Program-made: the position numbers and the translations under genes
Origin: Gordonia asplenii
GTDB taxonomy: Bacteria > Actinomycetota > Actinomycetes > Mycobacteriales > Mycobacteriaceae
DNA length: 64,000 bases
NCBI RefSeq assembly: GCF_012933505.1
Contig: NZ_JABBNB010000019.1
Span: 55,737-119,736 of the forward strand
Reading direction: 5' to 3'
Part shown: positions 24,405-32,586 of the stretch, piece by piece
Position numbering within the stretch: position 1 is the first letter of the stretch
Layout: each line of letters begins with the position of its first letter
Notes under the pieces: model-generated
The model's database searches: none
Told to the model about the DNA's origin: nothing
The model's input: only the letters and a program-made list of their open reading frames with translations

Positions 24405-26849
24405 ATGTCGCCGACTGAGCCGTCAGCAGATCGGCCGCCAGCAGATCGGCCGTCGATCGACCGTCCACTGACCGGCATCCGGGTCATCGACGCCGTCGAC
24501 GGCCCGATGCAGACCGTCGGGCGCATTCTGTCCGATCTGGGCGCGGAGGTACTGCGCATCGAACCACCGACCGGCTCACCCGCCCGCAGCGCCGGTGTGC
24601 TGCACGGCGATCGGAGCCTCACCTTCGACCTGCGCAACGCGGGCAAACAGAGCATCGTCGTCGATCTGACGACCGCCGACGGACGCCGGACGCTGCGCGA
24701 CTTGGCCGCCGACGCCGACCTCGTCATCCGCGACGGCGTCGCCCACGCCGACCTCGCGTCGTCGACGCTGCGCGAACGCAATCCGCTGCTCGTCGTCCTC
24801 GACATCAGCGATTTCGGGTCGTTCGGCGACCGCGCCGGCTGGTCTGCGACGCCGGATGTGCACGCCGCAGTGAGCACGGTGCTTTCCCGCTCGGGGCTGC
24901 CCGACGTCGAGGAGCCGCTGCTGCCGCCGGAGTTGCTGCTCTACGAGTCGGCTGCTGTGCAAGCGGTCTGGACGGCCATGTTGGAGCTGGCCCACGTCCG
25001 GGCCACCGGTGTCGGCGACGTCGCCGACTTCTCGGTGTCCGAGGGTCTCCTGCAGATTCTGGACCCGGTCTTCGGTGTCAGCGGCAGCGCCCGTGCGGGT
25101 GTCGCCCTCACCGACCTGCCGCGCGGCCGGCCCGACGCCCGCCACTACTACCCGATGTTCGCCGCCGTCGACGGCATGGTGCGCATCTGCGTTCTGTCCC
25201 GTCGCCAGTGGCGCGGGATGTTCGAATGGCTCGGCAGCCCACCGGAATTCGCCGACCCCGAGTTCGACAAGGTGACCAGCCGCTACCGGGCCAAAGATCG
25301 CCTGTACCCGGCGATCGCCGCGATGTTCGCGACTCTGTCCGTCGACGACGCCGTCGAACAGGGGCAGCGGTTCGGCGTCCCGACGGCGGGCCTGGCGTCG
25401 TCGCGAGAAGTGCTGGCGCAGCGGGCATTCAGTGAAAACGGGTCGTTCGAACCGTGCACCGTCGGCGACCAGCCGGCACTGCGGCACTCGGGTTGGTACG
25501 AGATCGACGACACCCGCATCGGCGCCAAGGCCGGGGCGCCGGAGCTCGGGGCGGGCTCGGCGTCGAACAGTCGCACCGGTGTCCCGATCGCCGACGACGC
25601 GCGGCCCGGTCGACGCCCCTTCGACGGGCTGCGGGTCCTCGACCTCGGGGTGATCGTCGTCGGCGCCGAACTCGGCCGGCTGTTCGGCGACTACGGCGCG
25701 GAGGTGATCAAGATCGAATCGTCGGCGTTCCCGGACGGGTCGCGGGTGATACCCCGCCACGCACCGATCACCGAGAGCGCGAGTTGGGGCTTCCGCAATC
25801 GAAAGAGCCTGGGGCTCAATCTTCGTAGCGACGAGGGCCGCCGAATCTTCGCCGATCTGGTCCGCACCTCCGACGTCGTGCTGACGAATTTCAAGCCCGG
25901 GACGCTCGCCAAACTCGGCTTCGACATGGACGCGCTGCTCGACCTCAATCCGGGCATCATCCTGTCCGAGTCGAGCGCGTTCGGCAATCATGGCCCGTGG
26001 AGTCGGCGTCTCGGCTACGGTCCACTGGTCCGCGCGAGTGCGGGACTGTCCGGGCTGTGGTCCTACCCGGGCGAATCCGACGGTTACAGCGACGCGATCA
26101 CCGTCTTCCCCGACCATCTCGTCGCCCGCCTCAACGCGTCCGCGATCGTCGCGCTGCTCATGCGCCGCGACCGCACGGGTCGTGGTGGTCGGGTCAGCAC
26201 CGCACAGGTCGACGCGATCTTCGCAGCGATGGCCGATCATCTACTCGCCCAATCGCTCGACGCCGAGCGGGAACTGCGCCCGGAAGGAAACGACCGCGGT
26301 ATCGATGCGTTCCGGGGCCTGTATCCAGCCGCGGGAACCGACGAATGGCTTGTCGTCGACGCGGTCGGCGACGATCAGTTCGCGGCCGTCGCATCGCTGA
26401 TCGGTCGATCCGAGATGCGTGCCGACCCGCGTTATGCCACCGCGCAGTCTCGCTGGGAGAATCGCGCCGAACTGCGAAAGGTGTTGTCGGAGTGGACGAG
26501 TACCCGAACTCCGTTCGACGCCGCAGCGCACTTGCAGGCCGCCGGCGTGCCTGCGGGACCGATGATGCGCATCCCCGACATCGAAGCGGACCCGCATCTA
26601 CGCGGCCGGGGTGTGTTCGGGGAATTGATCCAACCGCAACTCGCCGGCGGATTGATCACCAATCTCGGCGAGGCGCGGACGCAGAACCTGCGCCCACCGC
26701 TGCTGCAGCCCGCTCCGCTGATCGCCGAACACACCCGTGGCGTGTTGCGCGACGTGTTGGGCTCGACCGACGACGAGATCGCGCGATTGATCGAACTCTC
26801 GGTTCTCGAAGACGATGTGCAGGCGGCGAAACCCGCTGTGAAAGGCTGA
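24405..26849 (+). CDS. Didomain class III (CaiB/BaiF) CoA-transferase fusion
   Basis: The product has 814 residues, twice the normal family length. Domain 1 (about 20-390) begins LTGIRVIDAVDGPMQTVGRIL and domain 2 (about 405-790) begins FDGLRVLDLGVIVVGAELGRLFGDYGAEVIKIE. Each has the CaiB N-terminal and C-terminal parts. The catalytic Asp of the family lies in a Y-D or similar motif after the FG-x-x-G segment. Domain 1 has TPDVHAAV there, but domain 2 has GYGPLVRAS with Gly in place of Asp. It could thus act as an internal heterodimer with one active site. A 15-bp duplication (24424-24453) encodes part of the N-terminus. First gene of a three-gene operon. DMSP lyase DddD has a similar layout, but nothing else supports that role. 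Confidence 0.85.
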   Translation: MSPTEPSADRPPADRPSIDRPLTGIRVIDAVDGPMQTVGRILSDLGAEVLRIEPPTGSPARSAGVLHGDRSLTFDLRNAGKQSIVVDLTTADGRRTLRDLAADADLVIRDGVAHADLASSTLRERNPLLVVLDISDFGSFGDRAGWSATPDVHAAVSTVLSRSGLPDVEEPLLPPELLLYESAAVQAVWTAMLELAHVRATGVGDVADFSVSEGLLQILDPVFGVSGSARAGVALTDLPRGRPDARHYYPMFAAVDGMVRICVLSRRQWRGMFEWLGSPPEFADPEFDKVTSRYRAKDRLYPAIAAMFATLSVDDAVEQGQRFGVPTAGLASSREVLAQRAFSENGSFEPCTVGDQPALRHSGWYEIDDTRIGAKAGAPELGAGSASNSRTGVPIADDARPGRRPFDGLRVLDLGVIVVGAELGRLFGDYGAEVIKIESSAFPDGSRVIPRHAPITESASWGFRNRKSLGLNLRSDEGRRIFADLVRTSDVVLTNFKPGTLAKLGFDMDALLDLNPGIILSESSAFGNHGPWSRRLGYGPLVRASAGLSGLWSYPGESDGYSDAITVFPDHLVARLNASAIVALLMRRDRTGRGGRVSTAQVDAIFAAMADHLLAQSLDAERELRPEGNDRGIDAFRGLYPAAGTDEWLVVDAVGDDQFAAVASLIGRSEMRADPRYATAQSRWENRAELRKVLSEWTSTRTPFDAAAHLQAAGVPAGPMMRIPDIEADPHLRGRGVFGELIQPQLAGGLITNLGEARTQNLRPPLLQPAPLIAEHTRGVLRDVLGSTDDEIARLIELSVLEDDVQAAKPAVKG

Positions 26850-28018
26850 TGATCATGATGACAGAACGCGCCGCCATCGCCGGCCTCGGTATGAGCGAGA
26901 TCGGAAAAGTGTACGGCCACAAGGCGAGTGACTTCGCATCGATCGCCGTGCACAACGCCGTCGCCGACGCCGGGCTGGCCCTGAGCGACGTCGACGGGCT
27001 CATCGTGTCCAGTGGCATCGGGTCGGGGGTCAACGTGAGCCTCGCCGCGAAGATGGGACTCACCGACCTCAATCTGCTGACGTCGATGCAGGCCTTCGGA
27101 TCCACCGCGGCCCAGATGGTCCAATACGCCGCGATGGCCGTGCAGTCGGGGATGGCCCAGACCATCGCGATCGTCTGGGCCGATGATCCGTTGAAGGAGA
27201 ATGTCGGGTCGGGCGCGGTGTATCGCGCGTCGTCGAGCAAGGCGCCGTCGGGGTGGTGGGGCCTGATGGCGACCAGCGGAATCACCAGTCAGAACACGCA
27301 TTATGCGCTGGCCGCGCAGCGGCACATGGCAGCCTACGGCACCACCAACGATCATTTCGGCGCGATCGCAGTCGCCCAGCGCGAGTGGGCCGCACTGAAT
27401 CCGTTGGCGCAGTTGAGAACTCCGATCACGCTGGCGGACTATCACGCGTCGCGGTGGATCGTCGAGCCTTTTCACCTCTATGACTGCTGCTTGGTCTCCA
27501 ATGGCGCTGTGGCACTGGTGATCACGTCGCTGGAGCGGGCGCAGGCGCTGGCCCAGCCGCCGGTTGAGGTACTCGGCTGGGCGCAGTCGCACCCGGGACG
27601 TCCGGTGATGCGCAACGACGACTTCGGGCTGGTCAGCGGTGCGGCGCGATCGGGGCCGGCCGCGCTGCGCATGGCGGACACGAGTGTCGACGAGATCGAC
27701 CTCGTCGAGATCTATGACTGCTACACATTCACGGCGATGATCACCGTCGAGGACTACGGTTTCTGCGCGAAGGGCGAGGGTGGACCGTTCCTCGCCGAGG
27801 CCGGGCGGCTCGGCCCGGGCGGCAGTTTCGCGATGAACACCGGCGGCGGAGAATTGTCGGGCTACTACCTGTGGGGGATGACCCCGCTGTCGGAAGCCGT
27901 CATCCAAGTACGTGGCCAGGCGGGTGAACGCCAAGTGGCCCGACATGATCGAGCGATGGTGTCAGGCAACGGCGGCACCCTCGACCATCATGCGACATTG
28001 GTCCTCGGGACCGTCTGA
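26849..28018 (+). CDS. Thiolase-like protein lacking the catalytic cysteine (Ltp2/SCP-x-like)
   Basis: The product is a 389-residue thiolase-fold protein. The usual Cys motif is replaced by SMQAFGSTAAQMVQYA. The usual His motif is YDCYTFTAM, and the final HP-x-G motif is replaced by YYLWGMTP. It is therefore unlikely to be a classic thiolase. Proteins of this type paired with an OB-fold protein include the Ltp2 retro-aldolase of steroid side-chain removal. The ATG at 26849 overlaps the previous stop (TGATG); ATGs at 26855 and 26858 are alternatives. It is followed 12 bp later by an OB-fold partner. A carbon-carbon lyase or acyl-binding role is inferred. Confidence 0.83.
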   Translation: MIMMTERAAIAGLGMSEIGKVYGHKASDFASIAVHNAVADAGLALSDVDGLIVSSGIGSGVNVSLAAKMGLTDLNLLTSMQAFGSTAAQMVQYAAMAVQSGMAQTIAIVWADDPLKENVGSGAVYRASSSKAPSGWWGLMATSGITSQNTHYALAAQRHMAAYGTTNDHFGAIAVAQREWAALNPLAQLRTPITLADYHASRWIVEPFHLYDCCLVSNGAVALVITSLERAQALAQPPVEVLGWAQSHPGRPVMRNDDFGLVSGAARSGPAALRMADTSVDEIDLVEIYDCYTFTAMITVEDYGFCAKGEGGPFLAEAGRLGPGGSFAMNTGGGELSGYYLWGMTPLSEAVIQVRGQAGERQVARHDRAMVSGNGGTLDHHATLVLGTV

Positions 28019-28030
28019 AGGAGAATCATC

Positions 28031-28432
28031 ATGGCATTGTTTCCCGTACGTCGAGACGCGGCGTCCGACGACTTCTTCACCGCGACCGCGCGGGGTGAGT
28101 TCCCGCTGATCCGCGACCTGCAGACCGGCGACTATCTCGATCCCCGCAATGGTGCCGGGCGAGACCCCGACCGATACAAACAGGTGGCGGCAGCGGGGAC
28201 GGCGACCATCGTGTCGTGGTCGGTCCCGCACGCGAAGTCGGCCGGCAGCGGCACCGAACGGCAAGTCGTAGTGGGCATCGTGGCGCTGACCGAAGGGCCG
28301 TGGTGGTGGGCCGAACTGCGCGGCGTCGACCCCGATCACGACTTGACGGGCCGCCCGGTCGAGGTGCGGTTCGAGAAGTCGGGCGAAGGCGAGCAGGACG
28401 AGGTGGTGCCCTACTTCGTCGCCGCCGGATAG
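28031..28432 (+). CDS. OB-fold (DUF35-like) partner of the thiolase-like protein, no zinc ribbon
   Basis: The product has 133 residues. The C-terminal part is OB-fold-like (GTATIVSWSVPHAK, VVVGIVALTEGPWWWAELRG, RPVEVRFEKSGEGE) as in DUF35 proteins that bind thiolase-like partners. The rubredoxin-like zinc ribbon normally found before the OB fold is missing: there is no cysteine in the whole protein. The start follows AAGGAGAATCATC. As last gene of the operon after the thiolase-like gene, it probably forms a complex with it, as DUF35 does in Ltp2-ChsH2 and related aldolases. Confidence 0.75.
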   Translation: MALFPVRRDAASDDFFTATARGEFPLIRDLQTGDYLDPRNGAGRDPDRYKQVAAAGTATIVSWSVPHAKSAGSGTERQVVVGIVALTEGPWWWAELRGVDPDHDLTGRPVEVRFEKSGEGEQDEVVPYFVAAG

Positions 28433-28436
28433 CGGT

Positions 28437-29945
28437 TCACGGCTCGGGTACGACGACGTCGACCGTGTCGGGCCACTGCATCGAGCCGCCCATGTCGGAG
28501 ATCCGTACGAGTTCGCCCGCTGATGCGAGCCAGATCGTGCCCGACGCATCCACGGTCACCGACGGGCCCGACGACAGGACCGGAGCCACATGAACTGGCT
28601 GCAAGCGTGCCCGATCGAGAATCGTGACCAGCCAGAACTTGCCTCGGCTCAGGTCGTACTCGACCGGTCCCGCCAGCGGCCACCAGGTTCGACCGCACCG
28701 AGTGGGCGGATGGCCGATGATCCAGATGTACTCGCCGACGGTTCCGGCACCGAAGAACGAGCGTGGCACGGACCTGGTGGTACCGATGTCGAGATCGGTT
28801 GTGACCGAGCTGAATCCGTCTTGGTGGGCGAGTGTCAACGGATTGCCGAGGAGTTGTGTAATCCCGATCGAGCGATGCGGGGTGTCCAGGACCGGGCCCG
28901 CAGTGCATACGCCGGCCGGGTCGACCCGGATCAACCTCAGGCGACGTCGACTGGCGTTGCGCACCTCGAGCAACACGACGATGCCCTCGGCGTCGGCGAC
29001 CGCGCTGACGGGTGTGCCATCCGGGGGTTCGACGGGTAGGGCGTCGCCCCGCGGCGTGTGGATCTGCCAGGGACCGGTCGCAGTACACGCGAGGAGCCAC
29101 TCACCATTGACGGCGCAGACGGTGGTGCCGATGTCACTCACTCGACGGCCGATCCGAGCGTCGAGGTCGACTCGAAAGGTACCGTCGGAGCCGCCGACCC
29201 AGCATCCGGTCGGCGTCGCCCATACGCGTCGGCCGTAGGTTACCGGCGCTGGTAGCAGATGCATTGTGGGCGTGGCATTTCCGTCGATGCATGCGACCGC
29301 GGGAAGCGCTCGGTCGACGACCCAGATACGCGTCTGGACCGCGGACACCGAGCCCGTGACGAAGTCTCTGCGCAGCGGTAGTTCGGGAACGTCGTCGAGA
29401 TCGAGCGTGATGAGCACGCCGATCTCGGCGCGCGCCGGACTGGGCGGGGCGTCGTCGTGGCGTTCGTCGTCGAAGAAGCGAGGTGACCGTTGCACGCTGC
29501 GGTAGTCGCGTCGATTGGGAATCGAAGCCCAGCGCTCGCGGGTGTCGACCCGATTCCAGTACTCGATGGCGACGTCGACCTTCGTCACGCGTCCCCGCAC
29601 GCTACCGGAGGAGTCGATACCGATCACGCCCGTGAACTGGCCCGTCACCTCCACCCGCCCGGTCCGCGGCCGGGGTCCATACCAGGTCGCGGTCCAGCCG
29701 TCGCCGCGGAGCAGTCCGCGCCACCACCACGACGTCTCGCGCTGTATGGGATCGCGTCCGTCGGGTTCGAGTGTCGCGCGTACCGTCGTCGAATCAGGTT
29801 GTCCCGCAGATGTTTCGACGAACAGCAGTGGAAACGACGTCACCTCGCCGACGGCGGGCGGTTCGATCTGGCCGTCTTCGACGGCGAGCCGGTCGACGAG
29901 GACGGTCAGCGTGCGAGTGCTCGCACTTTCGCGTGCCGGCGTCAT
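28437..29945 (-). CDS. Unknown protein, possible beta-propeller repeats
   Basis: The product has 502 residues with no signal peptide or membrane segment that I can see, and I do not recognise a family. The first third is rich in charged and Trp residues (RETSWWWRGLLRGDGWTATWYG). The rest has blade-like repeats ending in Val/Trp/Gly motifs (RVWATPTGCWVGG, EWLLACTATGPWQIHTP, GTIWLASAGELVRI), suggesting a beta-propeller. The ATG at 29945 is chosen; upstream residues do not look coding. It shares a 96-bp divergent gap with a small membrane-anchored protein, and may function with it. The pair interrupts the catabolic island. Confidence 0.6.
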   Translation of the reverse strand: MTPARESASTRTLTVLVDRLAVEDGQIEPPAVGEVTSFPLLFVETSAGQPDSTTVRATLEPDGRDPIQRETSWWWRGLLRGDGWTATWYGPRPRTGRVEVTGQFTGVIGIDSSGSVRGRVTKVDVAIEYWNRVDTRERWASIPNRRDYRSVQRSPRFFDDERHDDAPPSPARAEIGVLITLDLDDVPELPLRRDFVTGSVSAVQTRIWVVDRALPAVACIDGNATPTMHLLPAPVTYGRRVWATPTGCWVGGSDGTFRVDLDARIGRRVSDIGTTVCAVNGEWLLACTATGPWQIHTPRGDALPVEPPDGTPVSAVADAEGIVVLLEVRNASRRRLRLIRVDPAGVCTAGPVLDTPHRSIGITQLLGNPLTLAHQDGFSSVTTDLDIGTTRSVPRSFFGAGTVGEYIWIIGHPPTRCGRTWWPLAGPVEYDLSRGKFWLVTILDRARLQPVHVAPVLSSGPSVTVDASGTIWLASAGELVRISDMGGSMQWPDTVDVVVPEP

Positions 29946-30041
29946 ATGCCTTTGCGGAATTCGGACATCGATCGACCATATCAGGCAGTCTGGACAGATG
30001 ACTACGTCGAATGCCCCAGCCTGCCGCCGAGATCGAGGCCG

Positions 30042-30545
30042 GTGGCACAGTCGGTGAGCGAGGAGCCCGATCACCGAACTCCGGCCCGAATGCTGCTCAT
30101 ACTGGTGATGGTCATCGGTTTACTGGCCGGACCGGTGGCGCTGGGTTGGTACGCTCTGAGATCTTTCGACCGCGGAATGTCAGTACATACCTACGAATCC
30201 GTGGATGCTGCGCGGAGTCTGGCCCGCGCCCTGGGTCTGGCGTTGGCCGACGATGATCACGTCGACTACGGGGAGTACACCAGCGCGTTTCGCGATCCGG
30301 GCGCCTACCTCGTCGTCGACACGTCATCACCGCAGCGGTTGGCGCGGATCGTTCACGACTCCGGCCTGCCCGCTCCGACTCCGGTGCCGACCGAGGTGTC
30401 GCTGCGGTCAGTAGGGCAGCACGGTCCGCCCCGCACGCCGACGCTGCTCACCTCGACCGTGCAGCGAAATGGGAACTACCTCACCGCGTGCTGGGATCCT
30501 GTCCGCGCACCGCGTCGACTCTATGTCAGCGCTTTCGAAACGTGA
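30042..30545 (+). CDS. Small single-pass membrane protein of unknown function
   Basis: The product has 167 residues. A membrane segment of about 24 residues (MLLILVMVIGLLAGPVALGWY) lies near the N-terminus, followed by a soluble region of about 120 residues that I do not recognise. The start is uncertain: GTG at 30042, GTG at 30054 and ATG at 30090 are all in frame and possible. It is divergent from the propeller-like gene, suggesting a shared function. Not an enzyme I can name. Confidence 0.55.
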   Translation: MAQSVSEEPDHRTPARMLLILVMVIGLLAGPVALGWYALRSFDRGMSVHTYESVDAARSLARALGLALADDDHVDYGEYTSAFRDPGAYLVVDTSSPQRLARIVHDSGLPAPTPVPTEVSLRSVGQHGPPRTPTLLTSTVQRNGNYLTACWDPVRAPRRLYVSAFET

Positions 30546-30548
30546 ATC

Positions 30549-30596
30549 GGCATCTGCCCATCGGCGGATAAAAGTACGACCTACGGCAGATGTGCC
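30549..30596. promoter_or_regulatory. Two GGCA..TGCC palindromes upstream of the MmgE/PrpD operon
   Basis: GGCA-TC-TGCC (30549-30558) and GGCA-GATG-TGCC (30585-30596) lie 56-103 bp upstream of the start at 30652. They also pair with each other as an 8-bp inverted repeat (CATCTGCC/GGCAGATG). Candidate operator pair. No regulator is identified for it. Confidence 0.4.
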
Positions 30597-30651
30597 TAAC
30601 GCCCCGTCGAGTACAGACTGAGAGATACTTCGACAAGCAAGGGGTCAACTG

Positions 30652-32088
30652 ATGCCGACAATCGTGGAGCGACTGGCCGAGTTCGCCTCCCAGACGACGC
30701 TGGACGCGCTGCCGGACGCGGTAGTGTCCGAATCGAAACGAATCCTGCTCGACACTCTCGGATGTGCGGTCGCATCGCTCGACGACGTCGCGGCACAGCG
30801 CGGCGTCGCATTCGGTCAACAACTCGGCGGGGAGCGGGGACCGGCGTCGATCCTGGGAACGTCGCGGTCGACGTCGGTGGGCGGCGCCGCATTCGCCAAC
30901 GCCGAGTTGGTCAACGCTCTGGATCAGGACGCCGTTCTGCCGCCGGGACATGTGACGCCCTACGTTGTCCCGGGCACGCTGGCGACGGCGGAAGCCTCGA
31001 ACGTCTCCGGCGAGCGGTTGCTGGCGGCGATCGCCGTCGCGCACGAGATGTCGTTCCGGATCGGCAAGGCGACCGACTATCTCCGCGACATCAAAGACGG
31101 CGTTGTGACGATTCCGAAGGTCATCGGCTACAGCAGCACGCTGTTCGGCGGGACCGCCGGAATCGGTGTGGTGAAAGGCTTTTCGGTCGACACGATGGCC
31201 GATGCCCTCGGCATCATGGGATCGACGATGCCGACCAACACGCAGCGGGCCTGGATGATGCACGCGCCGTCGACCACGATCAAATACCAACTCGCCGGCG
31301 GGCTGGCGCTGTCCACGGTGACCGCCGCGGCGATGGCCGAGCTCGGCCACACCGGTGATCGCCAGATGCTCGACGACCGCGAATTCGGCTTTCCCCGCTT
31401 CATCGGCACCACACGCTGGGAGCCCGCGCCGATCACCGCCGACCTGGGCGAGGAATGGACGTTCACCCAGTTCCAGGCGTTCAAGCCCTACCCGCACTGC
31501 CGCGTCATGCACGGTCTGTTCGACGCACTGATCGAGATCGTGACCGAGAACGACATCGCCCCGCACGAGATCGACTCCATCGACGCGTGGGGCGAGAGCT
31601 TCGTGATGCAACCCGTCTGGGTGAACGAAGACATTCGCAATCCCCGCGACGCACAGTTCTCGATGACCCATGGACTGGCTCTGGCGGCGCATCGGATTGC
31701 GCCCGGGAAGGACTGGCAGACCGACCACGCGGTGCACGACCGATCGGTACTCGACCTGATGACGCGATCGACTTTCCACGCTCATCCCGACTTCGCGCAG
31801 GCGCTCGCGGCCGATCCGTCAGCTCGCACCACCCGCCTCGAACTGACTGCCCGCGGTACGACCTTCACCGGCGATCGGCAATATCCGAAGGGCGTCCTGT
31901 CGCCCGACCCGGAGACGTACCTGACCGACGATGAGCTGATCGCCAAGTTCCGCCACAACGTCGACGGTGTGCTCAGTGCGGCCGACGCCGACCACGTCAT
32001 CGACGCGGTCTTCGACCTCGAACACGTCGCCGGCGTCGCCGACATGATCGCGCGGGTACGCCCGGCGAAGGTTGGCCGCCCCGACTGA
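30652..32088 (+). CDS. MmgE/PrpD family protein (first copy)
   Basis: The product has 478 residues. MmgE/PrpD proteins include 2-methylcitrate dehydratase and cis-aconitate decarboxylase. N-terminal helical part: VVSESKRILLDTLGCAVASL; the family segment NAELVNALDQDAVLPPGHVTPYVVPGTLA contains the DxD-type and H-x-T-like residues expected near the active site; FKPYPHCRVMHGLFDAL is the conserved C-terminal motif. It starts a three-gene operon with an NTF2-like protein and a secreted propeller protein. No methylcitrate synthase or lyase is present, so a propionate pathway is unlikely. It probably dehydrates or decarboxylates a branched intermediate. Confidence 0.88.
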   Translation: MPTIVERLAEFASQTTLDALPDAVVSESKRILLDTLGCAVASLDDVAAQRGVAFGQQLGGERGPASILGTSRSTSVGGAAFANAELVNALDQDAVLPPGHVTPYVVPGTLATAEASNVSGERLLAAIAVAHEMSFRIGKATDYLRDIKDGVVTIPKVIGYSSTLFGGTAGIGVVKGFSVDTMADALGIMGSTMPTNTQRAWMMHAPSTTIKYQLAGGLALSTVTAAAMAELGHTGDRQMLDDREFGFPRFIGTTRWEPAPITADLGEEWTFTQFQAFKPYPHCRVMHGLFDALIEIVTENDIAPHEIDSIDAWGESFVMQPVWVNEDIRNPRDAQFSMTHGLALAAHRIAPGKDWQTDHAVHDRSVLDLMTRSTFHAHPDFAQALAADPSARTTRLELTARGTTFTGDRQYPKGVLSPDPETYLTDDELIAKFRHNVDGVLSAADADHVIDAVFDLEHVAGVADMIARVRPAKVGRPD

Positions 32089-32173
32089 GAATGTCCAAGA
32101 ATCTGGACAGGCACGGGTGTTGATTCCGAGCACGATTCATGAGGAGGGATACACCCGACCGAAAGGAATCAAC

Positions 32174-32545
32174 ATGAGCTTCACACTCGACAAAGCCACC
32201 GCGGAACTCGCGGACAACTGGGTCAAGGCACTGTCCGACATCGATTTGTTCATCGAGATCGCGACCGAGGACTGCCTCGTCTGGCACAGTGCCGATGACC
32301 TGTGGGTCTCCGTGCCCCAAGCTGTCGCTGCCGTCTACGAGCGATCCACGGACGGCGTCGTCCCGACCTTCGTGCCCGAGGGAATCACCTTCACCGAGAA
32401 GGGCTTCTTCAACGAGTGCTCCACCGAGGTGTCGATGGGCGGTCAGATGATGAAGCTTCATTTGATTCAGCTGGTGGAAGCCAAGGACGGCAAGGCGATT
32501 CGCGTGAAGGAGTACATCGGTCCCGAGATGGGTGTGCAACCCTGA
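32174..32545 (+). CDS. NTF2-like (SnoaL-type) protein
   Basis: This 123-residue protein has the cone-shaped NTF2 fold pattern: a helical N-terminus (ATAELADNWVKALSDID), then EDCLVWHSADD, and strands ending with IRVKEYIGPEM. Members are small isomerases, hydrolases or dehydratases for catabolic or polyketide substrates. It starts at 32174 after GAAAGGAATCAAC. It lies 85 bp after the MmgE/PrpD gene and 41 bp before the propeller gene, in the same operon. The exact reaction is unknown. Confidence 0.75.
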   Translation: MSFTLDKATAELADNWVKALSDIDLFIEIATEDCLVWHSADDLWVSVPQAVAAVYERSTDGVVPTFVPEGITFTEKGFFNECSTEVSMGGQMMKLHLIQLVEAKDGKAIRVKEYIGPEMGVQP

Positions 32546-32586
32546 TCCGTTCGGCGTTGACGACCATTGGCAGGGAAGGGACGTGC

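Noticed and set aside
24576..26240. Minus-strand open frame of about 550 codons opposite the didomain CoA-transferase
   Set aside because: Antisense shadow; the plus-strand protein has clear CaiB domains over its whole length.
24405..26849. DddD-type DMSP lyase for the didomain CoA-transferase
   Set aside because: Size fits, but domain 2 lacks the Asp, and no DMSP transport or downstream dehydrogenase genes are present. The thiolase-like and OB-fold partners fit better with another acyl-CoA reaction.
30652..32088. 2-Methylcitrate cycle (PrpD) for the MmgE/PrpD genes
   Set aside because: No methylcitrate synthase or lyase gene is present in the window, and the neighbours are acyl-CoA and lactone enzymes.
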